Shown here piece by piece: positions 16,955-26,284 of a stretch of 64,000 nucleotides of DNA (within the stretch, counting starts at the first letter, position 1; every line of letters begins with the position of its first letter). The notes under the pieces are model-generated. The model did no database searches. It saw only the letters and a program-made list of their open reading frames with translations, and was not told where the DNA came from. This DNA is from CAIZQW01 sp942493055 (lineage in GTDB: Bacteria > Verrucomicrobiota > Kiritimatiellia > RFP12 > UBA1067), in assembly GCA_942493055.1 (NCBI GenBank), contig OW818680.1, forward strand, positions 5,828,001-5,892,000, read 5' to 3'. A program made the position numbers and the translations under genes.

Positions 16955-19834
16955 ATGAGAAGAGTTACGTTTATATGGGGAGTTTCGTTAACATGTGCGG
17001 CGCTGACGGGGCTGTCAATGGACCTGATGGAGTCTGACTGGCTGTTCCAGTGTGACAACAAGGTCTCTGCTGAAGCGATTGCCAAGGAGATCGGCTACAC
17101 GCGAGATATGATTACACGCACCAAGGGCGTTGATTTTGTGGAGGTTCTCAAAAAACTTGAGGCCCTTGAAAAGCAAGCGCCGACACGCAGCAGCGAAGAG
17201 GATTTAAAAGCCCTCTATGTGGATGTGCGCCGTCTCAAACGCAATGTGATGCTCAAGAACCCGCTCCTCGATTTCGAACGTATCCTCTTAATTGACAATC
17301 CCTATCCCCTGGGCAAGCCAGGAGATGCAACGGATGAATGGGGCCATGAGGCGCGTCATCGCAATGGCTTTATGGCGGAGGAGGGCGGAAAGCTGATCAC
17401 CGTGAAGGTCGATGCTTCAAGGGCCTATACAGCAGGGGATGAAGGGGTCGTTGATCTGTTGCCGCAACAGCACGGAAGTTATTGGCGGCCGGACCTCGGG
17501 TACGATGCGAAAAAGATTGTTTTCAGCTATCGTCCGGTCGGCGATAAGGCTTTCCACCTGTTTGAATGCAATGCGGATGGAACGGGCTTTACGCAACTGA
17601 CCCGCGGCGATTATGATGATTTGGATCCAGCCTATCTGCCGGACGGAAAGCTTGTCTTCTGCACAGGCCGTCAGCACAGCTATGTGCGCTGCATGCCGAT
17701 GACGCACTCGTTTGCGATGGCGCGTTGCGATGGTGATGGCAAAAACATCTACATTCTATCTGCAAACGGCGAACCGGAATATCAGCCCTCGGTGATGAAT
17801 GACGGCCGTGTGCTTTTTACACGTTGGGAGTATACCGATAAGGCGCTCTGGCGTGTTCAAAGCTTATGGTACATGGACCCAGATGGATGCGCGGTTCAGG
17901 CTTTCTGGGGCAACCAGAGCGTCTGGCCCGATGTCCTGACCGAAGCGCGTGCCATACCGGGCAGCAAGAAGGTGCTGTTCACTGGGCTCGGGCATCATGC
18001 CTGGTTCGACGGCTCGATTGGCATGATTGATCCTGAAAAGGGATTGAACTATCCTGATGGGCTTTATCGCATTACACGCGATGCGCAATGGCCGGAAGTG
18101 GGGAACGGCCCTGCAGATCCGCCCCCTCATGTCGATTATCATGCGGCAGGTAAATTTTATGCCTACAAGACGCCCTATCCATTGTCTGAAGAGCTCTTCC
18201 TCGTCTCGGCTCGTGAAGGGGGCCGCCTCTACAGCGGCAAGGGCGGACGCGAACAGACCTTCCGCCTCTACCTCATGGACGTGTATGGCAACAAGGAGTT
18301 GATCTATAAAGGAGCCTACAATGCCTACCATGCTATGCCGTTTAAGACGCGCGTGCGTCCGGCTGTCATGGCGGACAAGGTGAAGTGGCCCAAGATCACA
18401 GAGGGGACCGGGGTCAAGCAGGAACCCATTGCCCCGGCCACGTTCTATAGCAATGACGTGTTTGAAAACGCACCCCCGATCTTGCGCGAGAAGGGGAAGT
18501 TTTTGCGCGTCATCCAGATGGACCCCAAGACGTACACCACTTGGAACAAGACGGTTCAACATGACGGGCCCGCCATCAGCGTGTTCCAGGCCGATGGCGT
18601 GAAGCGCATTCTCGGCACGATCCCCATTGAATCCGACGGCAGTGTGAACTTTGAAATTCCGCCCGGACAATCCATCTTCTTCCAGATGCTGGATGCGGAA
18701 GGCCGTGCCATCCATGTCATGCGCAGCTTTGCAAACGGCATGCCAGGCGAACATCGCGGATGCTTTGGCTGTCATGAAACCAGCATGCAGACCCGCACCT
18801 CTCAGGGCTCGGCCCTTGCGCGTAAAGGAAAGGCATTGACAAAGCGAGCCGCAAAACTCACCCCTCCGTCATGGGGTGCTGAGGAGAGCATCGGGTATAA
18901 GCGCTTTGTCCAGCCCGTCCTTGATAAGCATTGCGCCCGGTGCCATGCCAAGGAAGATTCACGGGCGATGAAGGCGTTCAATACCACATACCGTCCGTCA
19001 ACCCATGGCTGGTGGGCATCTGTCTATGATCGCCCTGAAGATATCAGCCCCTTTGCTGAACCGTACTATACGCTGGTGGACGGCGCGTGCGGTTGGGGCG
19101 GTGCAAAAGCGAAAAATGAAAAGGGTGTCCCCAAAAATCTCGCCGGAGTCTTCATCGTTGAGGGCTACTCCTCGATGGATCCGAAGAATCTAGAAACACT
19201 GCCTCCTTACTCCGCCTTCTCGGCTGTCAGCCGCTTTATCCACATGGCTTGCAGTGGGGAGCATAAGGATGTGAAGGTCACAGGCGTTGATCGCGAGCGG
19301 TTGATCGCCTGGGTGGACTGCAATGGCCCGTTCCTGGGCGATGAAGAGATCCGTGCTATGTATGACCCCTGGTCCCCGCAAATTGAAACCGGGATTATGC
19401 CGGTTCGCCCGCGCATCGGGACAGCACCGCGTATCAATCGCTTTAATCTGCGCCAAGACGGTGACACCATGGCGCTGTGCGGGCCACTGAAACTGATGCC
19501 CAACCGGCCGGAGCGGTTTGATCCGAATGAGCGCGTCAAGAAGTTGCGTCAGGAACAGATACGCTCGAAGATCGGTGATGAGAAGGATCTCAAAGTGGAG
19601 ATTGTCTCTGCGTTTTATGGACTTGCAGACAAGTCACGCGGCAAGGATGTGACGCAGAAAGCTATTCCAACTTTCGCAGGAACGCGCTTGTCGTCGATCC
19701 AGGAGTATAACAGCGCGTTTGGTGATACCGTGCCAGATGTGGTGAAGGTCTTGCTCGTGGAGTACAAAATCAATGGCGGCGAAGTCAAGAAGATCAAGTT
19801 CAACGAAAACGCAGAGGTTCTGCTTCCGAAATAA
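16955..19834 (+). CDS. Secreted dihaem cytochrome-type protein related to hydrazine synthase alpha (HzsA-like)
   Basis: The start at 16955 (MRRVTFIWG) is chosen for its ribosome site aaaggggag and because it begins a signal peptide; an upstream ATG at 16895 overlaps the promoter. The product has 959 residues. The first half is a beta-propeller with PD40/TolB-like repeats (DLDPAYLPDGKLVFCTG, QPSVMNDGRVLFTRW). The second half carries two haem c motifs, C603-F-G-C606-H and C660-A-R-C663-H. This combination matches the HzsA-related family widespread in PVC bacteria that do not perform anammox. A role in periplasmic electron transfer or sugar oxidation is likely but the substrate is unknown. A cytochrome c maturation system must exist elsewhere. 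Confidence 0.8.
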   Translation: MRRVTFIWGVSLTCAALTGLSMDLMESDWLFQCDNKVSAEAIAKEIGYTRDMITRTKGVDFVEVLKKLEALEKQAPTRSSEEDLKALYVDVRRLKRNVMLKNPLLDFERILLIDNPYPLGKPGDATDEWGHEARHRNGFMAEEGGKLITVKVDASRAYTAGDEGVVDLLPQQHGSYWRPDLGYDAKKIVFSYRPVGDKAFHLFECNADGTGFTQLTRGDYDDLDPAYLPDGKLVFCTGRQHSYVRCMPMTHSFAMARCDGDGKNIYILSANGEPEYQPSVMNDGRVLFTRWEYTDKALWRVQSLWYMDPDGCAVQAFWGNQSVWPDVLTEARAIPGSKKVLFTGLGHHAWFDGSIGMIDPEKGLNYPDGLYRITRDAQWPEVGNGPADPPPHVDYHAAGKFYAYKTPYPLSEELFLVSAREGGRLYSGKGGREQTFRLYLMDVYGNKELIYKGAYNAYHAMPFKTRVRPAVMADKVKWPKITEGTGVKQEPIAPATFYSNDVFENAPPILREKGKFLRVIQMDPKTYTTWNKTVQHDGPAISVFQADGVKRILGTIPIESDGSVNFEIPPGQSIFFQMLDAEGRAIHVMRSFANGMPGEHRGCFGCHETSMQTRTSQGSALARKGKALTKRAAKLTPPSWGAEESIGYKRFVQPVLDKHCARCHAKEDSRAMKAFNTTYRPSTHGWWASVYDRPEDISPFAEPYYTLVDGACGWGGAKAKNEKGVPKNLAGVFIVEGYSSMDPKNLETLPPYSAFSAVSRFIHMACSGEHKDVKVTGVDRERLIAWVDCNGPFLGDEEIRAMYDPWSPQIETGIMPVRPRIGTAPRINRFNLRQDGDTMALCGPLKLMPNRPERFDPNERVKKLRQEQIRSKIGDEKDLKVEIVSAFYGLADKSRGKDVTQKAIPTFAGTRLSSIQEYNSAFGDTVPDVVKVLLVEYKINGGEVKKIKFNENAEVLLPK

Positions 19835-19840
19835 TCCAAC

Positions 19841-20575
19841 ATGAGCTGGCAAGGAAAAATGATCGGGGGCGGGCTTGGCTCGTTCCTCGGACCCTGGGGT
19901 GCTGTCTTTGGTGCGACAGTCGGCCATTTTATGGTCGATAAAAAAAATGCAGTCGACCAAAAGAAGGAGGCGATTCGCCTCATGGCGCTCATTGCCGGCT
20001 CATTCCATGAACTCGCCTGTTGCGATGGCGCCTACTCGAAGGCGGAAGATGATGCCGTCCGTGCGATTCTTGGCGATTTCAATGCACGGATGGGCTCTCT
20101 TTTGGACATGCGGTCTTTGATGTTCATGGTGGATGACTCCGAACGGATTGACAGAGGTGTGGAGCGCTTGGCGTCGATGGTACGTCCGCATCCGGAATTG
20201 TCGCAAGAGGCGTTGCGCTGGTTTTGGCATATTGCCTTGTGTGATGGCGCGCTGACGAAACGCGAGGAGGCGCTTATTTGCCACTTTGTGCATGTTTCCG
20301 GGATACCGCCACAGGAGGCTCACTTTATCGCCACGCAGTTTATGGGGCACTCCAACTCCCTTGAACAATCGTATCGAGCCGCCTGCGATGTGCTCGGCGT
20401 CGCTTACGATGCGCCCATGGACGAGATTAAACAAACCTATCGAACCCTGAGTTTGAAATATCACCCGGATAAGCATGCGGATCTCGATCCGCACATCCGT
20501 GCGTTGACCGCTGAAAAATTTGCACAGATTAAGCAGGCGTATGATACGCTGGCGAAGATGAAAATGGGAAGTTGA
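19841..20575 (+). CDS. DjlA-like co-chaperone: TerB domain plus C-terminal J domain
   Basis: A 244-residue protein. The N-terminus is glycine-rich and hydrophobic (GGGLGSFLGPWGAVFGATVGH), as in DjlA, where it anchors the protein to the inner membrane. A TerB-type helical domain spans about residues 45-165. The J domain occupies about 185-240 with the HPD motif in KYHPDKH and the usual QIKQAYDTL helix. It would stimulate DnaK ATPase at the membrane. The gene begins six bases after the HzsA-like stop, so the two are probably cotranscribed. Confidence 0.85.
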   Translation: MSWQGKMIGGGLGSFLGPWGAVFGATVGHFMVDKKNAVDQKKEAIRLMALIAGSFHELACCDGAYSKAEDDAVRAILGDFNARMGSLLDMRSLMFMVDDSERIDRGVERLASMVRPHPELSQEALRWFWHIALCDGALTKREEALICHFVHVSGIPPQEAHFIATQFMGHSNSLEQSYRAACDVLGVAYDAPMDEIKQTYRTLSLKYHPDKHADLDPHIRALTAEKFAQIKQAYDTLAKMKMGS

Positions 20576-20752
20576 AACTGGAAACTTGAAACTGGGAGAA
20601 CCACGCTTCGTTGTGTCCATACTGGGAGCACAGGCATCTTGCCTGTGCATTCAGCGAACAGGCAAGATGCCTGTTCCCCCAGTGGCTGGCGACCCGCCGT
20701 CCCTCCCAATAACGCCTTCTTCCAATATTCCAACATTCCAATATTCCAATGA
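20567..20752. repeat. Compound intergenic repeat: word repeat, twin palindrome, attcca arm
   Basis: The segment begins with a gaaacttgaaactgg word repeat, which overlaps the djlA-like stop and resembles the one at 61076. Next come two head-to-head hairpins around caggcatcttgcctg and caggcaagatgcctg (20621-20684), a BIME-like structure. It ends with tandem attccaa/attccaat units (20722-20750) like those bordering the elements at 36598 and 37969. No gene is seen in it. Confidence 0.6.
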
Positions 20753-20774
20753 AGCATGATTAAGGAGGGATAGT

Positions 20775-21665
20775 ATGAAAATAATGATGATGATGTTCTG
20801 TTTGTTGTCGTTTTCTGTGTTCGGGCAGACGGTTGACATGCTTGACGGAAAACGGATTGCTGTTCTCGGCGACAGCATCACGCAGGGTGGGGGATATGTC
20901 TCGTTTGTATCCTATTATCTGGATCGTCTTTATCCCACCAAGAACTTTGACATTTATAGTCTCGGGCTTTCAAGCGAGACGGTGTCGGGGTTGAGCGAGG
21001 AGAGCCACATCAAGCATGGCTTTGCGCGTCCCTGTCTCTTCGAGCGGTTAGACCGCCTTCTTGCAAAGGTCAAGCCCGAAGTCGTGATCGCCTGTTATGG
21101 CATGAATTGCGGCATTTATCAGCCCTTAGAGGATGCGCGCTTTAATGCCTTTAAGAGCGGCAACTCCAATCTGATCCAGCGCTGCAAAGCCGCTGGCGTG
21201 AAGACGATTATCCTTGTGACACCTCCGCTCTATGATTACAAGAAGGATGATCCAGCGGCCTTTTACGATGGCGTGCTGGCGTCCTATGGCGCCTGGCAGC
21301 AGACGCTGAAAATCCCGGATGTCTATGTTATCGATCTGCACACCGCCATGCGCAAGGTGCGTAACGAACATCCGGAGACCGTTATTTCAAATGATCGGGT
21401 CCATCCCGGAGAAGAAGGGCATCTCCTGATGGCCAAAACGATTTTAAAGGGGCTTGGCGTCACCGTTCCAGAGGAGGATCTCGCAACCATTAAAAAGGAT
21501 CCGCTCTTTAATCTCGTCGCCAAACGCCGCGGCATGCGTGCAAACGGCTGGATGCCTTACATCGGCTATTCGCGCGGAAAGACCTTCCGTGCTGATTCCG
21601 TTGAAAAAACGGAAGCTGACGCGAAGAAACTCCAGGACGAAATCAACGCCTTGCGCCGCAAATAA
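20775..21665 (+). CDS. Secreted SGNH/GDSL hydrolase
   Basis: A 296-residue protein with a short signal peptide (MKIMMMMFCLLSFSVFGQ). Block I (LGDSITQGGG) gives the catalytic serine, block III is CYGMNCGIY and block V is DRVHPGEEG with the Asp-x-x-His pair. These are the four-block residues of SGNH hydrolases, which remove acyl groups from carbohydrates or lipids. The gene has a ribosome site aaggaggg. Its C-terminal 60 residues are charged and helical and not part of the fold. Substrate is unknown; the glycan-rich setting favours a carbohydrate deacetylase. Confidence 0.85.
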   Translation: MKIMMMMFCLLSFSVFGQTVDMLDGKRIAVLGDSITQGGGYVSFVSYYLDRLYPTKNFDIYSLGLSSETVSGLSEESHIKHGFARPCLFERLDRLLAKVKPEVVIACYGMNCGIYQPLEDARFNAFKSGNSNLIQRCKAAGVKTIILVTPPLYDYKKDDPAAFYDGVLASYGAWQQTLKIPDVYVIDLHTAMRKVRNEHPETVISNDRVHPGEEGHLLMAKTILKGLGVTVPEEDLATIKKDPLFNLVAKRRGMRANGWMPYIGYSRGKTFRADSVEKTEADAKKLQDEINALRRK

Positions 21666-21670
21666 TTCGA

Positions 21671-21960
21671 TCTTCACGGTTTGTAGAAAAATTCACCGCA
21701 AAAGCCGCAAATATTGCGTGACTATCTCATCCGCCTCACCCGTGAATACACGGACGGCGGGATGGATAGTCACGCGGAGGAAGAGAAAAGTTGTTACTCC
21801 AAAAAATGGCGGGGATTGTTATCAGGAGTATCAAATTCATTTTCAGCGCAAATGTTCGCTCCGCCGTCCGTGTATTCACGGGTGAGGCGGGCGTGACATT
21901 TGCGCTCATTTAGCGGTTTTTGCGCTAAAACTCAAAGCATATTTTCACAAACCGTGAAGA
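21671..21960. repeat. 290-bp nested inverted-repeat element, family B
   Basis: The outer ends are a perfect 14-bp inverted repeat (tcttcacggtttgt at 21671-21684; complement at 21947-21960). Inside, 21731-21760 and 21861-21890 are a perfect 30-bp inverted repeat (ccgcctcacccgtgaatac...). Smaller pairs are gcgtgactatc / gatagtcacgc (21716-21726, 21765-21775) and agcgcaaatgt / acatttgcgct (21845-21855, 21896-21906). A related copy of the right half lies at 45611-45696. It fills the space between the SGNH hydrolase and the convergent Rh gene and contains no credible gene. Confidence 0.75.
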
Positions 21961-21976
21961 ACCAATAAGGCGTGGT

Positions 21977-23146
21977 CTATTCTACGCCGCCGAAATCTTC
22001 CTGGTCCTCATAAGCCCAACGTGTGGTGCCGGTAAACCGGATTAAGACGCCAGCGAGCAGACCGCAAGCAAGGGCCAGAACAACGGTAAAGGCGATGCCT
22101 GCGAGCTGAGCCTTAGCCATGCCAGGGACGACCAGGAGAACAATCAATCCGCCCAGCAGGCCTGGCATGCCGTGCAAATTGTGAACACCGCAGGTGTCCA
22201 CGATTTTGAAACGCTTTTCAAGAGCCGGCTGAATGAATACATACCCGATTACGCAGAGGGCACCAGCCAGCAAGCCAATCCCGAAAGCGACTGCCGGCGG
22301 AACAATGTTGCATGTTGCGCCGATCGCCACGCCACCCGCCAGCGCCGCATTTGCCATGTCGGCAAAGGAGGTCTTGCCTTTGCGCAGCAACGTGCTCAAC
22401 AGATAAGTGCTGATGGTCGCCCCTGAGAGCGAGAGCACCGTATTGATCATGGTCTGCGGGAGTTGATCCAGGGGGACGATTGCGCTGCAGAAGCTGGGCC
22501 AGAACAACCACAGGACCATTGAGCCGAGCATGGCAAAACGGTCAGAGGTGGCATCCGCTTCGATCCTCTGTTCGCGTTGCTTGCTGGTGGTCAGGGCCAA
22601 GGTTAACCCGATACCGAAATAGGCGCCAAACGCATGAATGATGATCGACCCGGCAGTATCTACAAAGCCTTTGGTGACTCCCAGTCCGCCATCCAAGACC
22701 AGCCACTCATTGAGCAGATACGCAGGGATCAAGCAGAGTGCCAGCAACGCGTATTGGAAGACGCGCATACGCCCGAGTACGGCCCCCATGGCAATCAATA
22801 CAGAGGCCACAGCGAATTCAGCATAGAGCAGCGCCTTAATCGTGCTGGGCTCAATGGGTTCAGCACAGAGAATGCCAGACGCGCGCAAAAGAATGTAGAG
22901 CGGAAGACCGATTGCAACAACCAGGTAGGTGCCGGTCGTGGCGCTATAGCCGTATTTCTTGACGAACACCATCAGGAAGCCAAAACCCACCAGTAGCATC
23001 GCCAGAATATGAATCGCAAAATTGTATTGAGCCACTTGCTGCGCACCAGTAATGACCGGGCTTGCACTTTCGCTGGCCAACACGCCTGAAGACAACAGAC
23101 ACAAACTGAGAATACCCAACAATGCACAACGTAGATTCTTCCTCAT
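21977..23146 (-). CDS. Rh-type ammonium/ammonia channel
   Basis: A 389-residue protein with a cleavable signal sequence (ending VLAS near residue 25) and 11 membrane helices. The pore motif DTAGSIIIHAFGAYFGIG matches the Rhesus (Rh50) branch of the Amt/Rh family (typical Rh: GGSMTIHTFGAYFGL) rather than bacterial AmtB. The second histidine region is HNLHGMPGLLGGL, also Rh-like. It conducts ammonia across the inner membrane. No glnK gene is adjacent, in contrast to usual amtB loci. Ammonia from amino-acid fermentation may be a substrate. Bacterial Rh genes are uncommon. Confidence 0.85.
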   Translation of the reverse strand: MRKNLRCALLGILSLCLLSSGVLASESASPVITGAQQVAQYNFAIHILAMLLVGFGFLMVFVKKYGYSATTGTYLVVAIGLPLYILLRASGILCAEPIEPSTIKALLYAEFAVASVLIAMGAVLGRMRVFQYALLALCLIPAYLLNEWLVLDGGLGVTKGFVDTAGSIIIHAFGAYFGIGLTLALTTSKQREQRIEADATSDRFAMLGSMVLWLFWPSFCSAIVPLDQLPQTMINTVLSLSGATISTYLLSTLLRKGKTSFADMANAALAGGVAIGATCNIVPPAVAFGIGLLAGALCVIGYVFIQPALEKRFKIVDTCGVHNLHGMPGLLGGLIVLLVVPGMAKAQLAGIAFTVVLALACGLLAGVLIRFTGTTRWAYEDQEDFGGVE

Positions 23147-23199
23147 TACCTTCCTCCCTGTAATACAAGCTATTGAACGCCGTAATTGCGGGGAAGTTT

Positions 23200-23228
23200 A
23201 TTATAAGTTGGGTTAAAGGAGCAAGCAC
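23200..23228 (-). promoter_or_regulatory. Promoter of the Rh channel gene
   Basis: On the minus strand a perfect TATAAT (23200-23205) lies 17 bases after GTGCTT (23223-23228). The start codon at 23146 is about 54 bases downstream of the -10 box, with a ggaggaagg ribosome site. The remaining gap to 23411 contains a ttttgacaggatt word repeat shared with 24279 and 25930, and nothing else recognised. Confidence 0.45.
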
Positions 23229-23411
23229 ATTTCAGGACTTTTTTGAAATTTATGTAAAACCTACAAAATTGTTATTTCTGGGGCTGTTTCTGTCTGCAAC
23301 TTCATTTTTGACAGGATTTCCGACAGCTTCGCTTCGGCGCGGGGAAATTCTAGGATTTTGAGGATTAGAATTCAGACTTTAATTCTGATACCCCGGCGCT
23401 TCCTGTGCCGC

Positions 23412-24053
23412 CTAGGGTTTCGCGTTCCGTGTGAAACGCAGGGCGCGTTCGAAGTCTGATTTTGCCCATTTCTGAACGACAACGGTCTTTGGATTCTCCT
23501 TGAACCATTGTGTCACCCAGTTGGGGAAGGGGCGGAGCGCTTCGGAGCCTTCAAACGGAAAGCTGCCGGCGCTTCCTGAGTTAGAACCGTAATTCGCGAC
23601 ATCAAAGAAAAAACGCGCTCCAGGGTCAGGCAGAGGCGTCCAGAGAAACCCATTGGCCCCTTCAGTAACGGTAAAGCTATCCTCGGCGATCACCTTTTTG
23701 AATGCATCACGCGCTTCCAGTTTGTGCGTTCCGATTTTGAGGACGCCCATGATTGCTTTCGAAGGATCCTCGCTCGTCATACGCTGCGCCAAACCGATCC
23801 ACTTGCCATCCAGCCGGATTTCCATGGGTAGATCTGATGACGTGTTGACAACACAGAGAGGAATGTCTGCTACGCCAAGTCCTTGAAACCAGAACCATCC
23901 TGCTAGTGCAATGCCCAGAAAAACAAGACCCCCGACCCAACCGGGGATTCGGACAGGCGCATTCTTTTCTTGAGCCTCTCGTCGCGCACGGATGCGGGCA
24001 AGGATCTCTTCGTCTGTCAGGGGCTTCGGGGTGGGTGGTGTCGTGTTTTGCAT
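23412..24053 (-). CDS. Hypothetical single-pass membrane protein
   Basis: The start at 24053 (MQNTTPPTPKPL) is preferred because gagg lies eight bases upstream; a longer frame starts at 24080. The 213-residue product has a charged N-terminal cytosolic helix (TDEEILARIRARREAQEK), one transmembrane segment at about 37-57 (GGLVFLGIALAGWFWFQGLG) and an exported domain of about 155 residues with beta-rich character. The family is not recognised. It has no close neighbours on its strand, so context gives no function. Confidence 0.6.
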   Translation of the reverse strand: MQNTTPPTPKPLTDEEILARIRARREAQEKNAPVRIPGWVGGLVFLGIALAGWFWFQGLGVADIPLCVVNTSSDLPMEIRLDGKWIGLAQRMTSEDPSKAIMGVLKIGTHKLEARDAFKKVIAEDSFTVTEGANGFLWTPLPDPGARFFFDVANYGSNSGSAGSFPFEGSEALRPFPNWVTQWFKENPKTVVVQKWAKSDFERALRFTRNAKP

Positions 24054-24558
24054 GATAGAACCTCGTTTTCGTATTGCCAAATATGAGGAACACAGACTCA
24101 GAGAGTCGAACAGGTGCTTTGTCCCAACTCAGTTGGGGACTAAAAAACACTGTTGTAATAATGCCACGTTATCGCCTGATTGGCAATGCGTTTTTGTCGT
24201 ATTTGTGAAGGCGGCAGGCGCAGTTGCGATTTGTTGGCAACTTTTTTCTCACAGAGGCACAGAGAGCACAGAGTTTTTTGACAGGATTGATAGGATTGAG
24301 AAATTTTACCGCAACCAGCCTACGCCAAGGCTACGGCGGTCAGGAAGAACGCATAGAACACAGAGGAAAGAGTTATACACCTAATATTAGAAAATAAAGT
24401 ATTTAGAAGTTGATCTTTGGGATCTTTGTGTTCTTTGTGGTTAAATCAAATCAAGTTAAGAAATTAAAAGTTAAACGTTGAGAGTTCCACCTCCGCGAAT
24501 ATGCTACGGCGGACAGGTAACGCTTAACGCTCAACGCCCAACTCTTAACGCTTAAGTT
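24054..24558. other. Intergenic region made of word repeats, no gene
   Basis: This gap holds a short palindrome (ccaactcagttgggg, 24123-24138), a cacagaggcacagag word repeat (24251-24270), ttttgacaggattg (24278-24291), two copies of the cgccaaggctacggcgg motif family (24314-24345 and 24486-24518) and tttgtgttctttgtgg (24424-24441). It ends in a run of heptamer-like words (aacgcttaacgctcaacg, up to 24555) that reappear inverted at 41424-41504. No promoter or RNA was recognised with confidence. Confidence 0.6.
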
Positions 24559-25821
24559 TTACATCGCGTCAGCCAAGGCCTTGCCAAAGGCGCTGCAGGA
24601 GACCTCGGTTGCGCCGTCCATCAGACGTGCAAAATCGTACGTGACGGTCTTTGCGGCAATGACGGTATCCATGGCGCTGATGATCTTGTCCGCGGCTTCG
24701 GTCCAGCCCATGTAGCGCAGCATCATCTCGCCGGAGAGGATGAGCGAGCCGGGATTGACCTTGTCGAGGTTGGCATACTTGGGCGCTGTGCCATGCGTGG
24801 CTTCGAAGCATGAGATGCCTGTGGTGTAGTTGATGTTGCCGCCAGGGGCGATGCCGATGCCGCCGACACACGCTGCCAGGGCGTCAGAGATGTAGTCGCC
24901 GTTGAGATTGAGCGTCGCAATCACATCGTAGTCAGCAGGACGTGTGAGAATCTGCTGGAGGAAGGCATCCGCGATGCAGTCCTTGACAATGATGTCACGG
25001 CCGGTCTTCGGATTCTTGAAGGTGCACCAGGGGCCCTTGTCAATAAGCGTTGCGCCATATTCCTCGCGTGCGAGTTCATAGCCCCAGTCACGGAAGCCGC
25101 CTTCGGTGAACTTCATGATGTTGCCCTTGTGGACGAGGGTCAGACTGGGGCGGTCATTCGCGATGGTGTACTCCATGGCAGCGCGGATCAGACGCTTGGA
25201 GCCTTCGCTGGAGACAGGCTTGATCCCGATGGAGGATGTTTTCGGGAAGCGGATTTTCGTGACGCCCATCTCCTTCTGCAAAAAGTCAATGATCTTCTTA
25301 GCCTGCTCGGTCTGGCTGAACCATTCGATGCCGGCATAGATGTCCTCGGTGTTTTCACGGAAGATCACCATGTCTGTCAGCTCAGGCTTCTTGACAGGCG
25401 ACGGAACGCCCTTGAACCAGCGCACAGGACGCAAGCAGACATAGAGGTCGAGTTCCTGACGCATCGCGACATTGATGGAACGGATGCCGCCGCCGACAGG
25501 CGTGGTGAGCGGACCCTTGATGGAAACGACATAGTCACGGCAGGCATCGAGTGTCTCACGGGGCAGCCAGGTGTTGGGACCATAAACGTCATTGGCCTTC
25601 TCGCCGGCATAGACTTCCATCCAGGCGATTTTGCGTGTGTCGCCATACGCTGCTTTGACAGCCGCATTCCAGACGACCATGGCAGCCTTGGTAATGTCGG
25701 CGCCGATACCGTCGCCTTCAATGAAGGGGATCACGGGCTGGTCAGGAACATTCAGGATGCCATTGGCGCCCATCGAAATTTTTGAACCAAAGGTTGGGAT
25801 CTTGATCTTGTCATAGCTCAT
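24559..25821 (-). CDS. icd: NADP-dependent isocitrate dehydrogenase
   Basis: The start at 25821 (MSYDKIKIPTFG) has a ribosome site aaagga nine bases upstream. The 420-residue protein follows the type I bacterial IDH pattern: PLTTPVGGGIRSINVAMRQELDL for isocitrate and the phosphorylation loop, YVCLRPVRWF, FRENTEDIYAGIEW, VHKGNIMKFTEGGF with the catalytic lysine, DCIADAFLQQ and NLNGDYISDALAA for metal-binding aspartates, and ATHGTAPKYA at the cofactor site. It converts isocitrate to 2-oxoglutarate and supplies NADPH in the cytosol. It is a single gene between repeat-rich regions. Confidence 0.95.
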   Translation of the reverse strand: MSYDKIKIPTFGSKISMGANGILNVPDQPVIPFIEGDGIGADITKAAMVVWNAAVKAAYGDTRKIAWMEVYAGEKANDVYGPNTWLPRETLDACRDYVVSIKGPLTTPVGGGIRSINVAMRQELDLYVCLRPVRWFKGVPSPVKKPELTDMVIFRENTEDIYAGIEWFSQTEQAKKIIDFLQKEMGVTKIRFPKTSSIGIKPVSSEGSKRLIRAAMEYTIANDRPSLTLVHKGNIMKFTEGGFRDWGYELAREEYGATLIDKGPWCTFKNPKTGRDIIVKDCIADAFLQQILTRPADYDVIATLNLNGDYISDALAACVGGIGIAPGGNINYTTGISCFEATHGTAPKYANLDKVNPGSLILSGEMMLRYMGWTEAADKIISAMDTVIAAKTVTYDFARLMDGATEVSCSAFGKALADAM

Positions 25822-26284
25822 GGTAAATGCTTTCCTTTTTTTGAAAGGCATTAGTGTACCGCTTTCCTGCCTCTAAATTCAACAGTTTTTCCACGAAATA
25901 CACGAAAAACACGAAAAGATCAATTCAATCTTTTTGACAGGATGAACAGGGTTTTTAGGATGATATTTTTCAGATCGATAGACAAGGTGGCAGCGGCGTC
26001 TCGCCGCTGGCGGCCGGGACGGCCTCGCTCCCTTCTGAAAGGAGCGCGGGCATCCTGCCCGCAGGCAGAAGCGGCCGGGACCCGCCTACGCTAGAGCTAC
26101 GGCGTGGCAGGCGGCCACGCTCCCTTGCTGAAAGGAGCGCGGGCATCTTGCCCGCAAAGAGCCGGGACGGCTCTTCAACCTTTTGTCAACACAACGAAGT
26201 CCGGGCTCGTAACGCGACGAACCCGGACTTATTGACACTTACTGACACTTCCAAACTTATTGACACTGCGCCTGAAAGGCGCCG
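25822..26284. repeat. Repeat-rich intergenic region with BIME-like hairpins
   Basis: From left to right: cacgaaatacacgaaaaac words (25892-25916), ttttgacaggatg (25931), two copies of gaaaggagcgcgggcat followed by c/t-tgcccgc (26036-26062 and 26130-26156), a ctacgctagagctacggcg motif (26085-26104), a strong stem aagtccggg / cccggactt (26197-26230), and three ttattgacact / ttactgacact words (26229-26271) that recur at 55305-55346. The stem lies downstream of the ABC/DUF4340 operon but lacks a T-run in that direction. No gene is seen. Confidence 0.6.

Noticed and set aside
16955..19834. True hydrazine synthase (anammox)
   Set aside because: No other anammox genes occur and HzsA-like proteins are common in PVC bacteria without anammox.
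26197..26230. Intrinsic terminator for the ABC/DUF4340 operon
   Set aside because: The stem is good but no T-run follows in the direction of transcription, so it is listed only as part of the repeat region.
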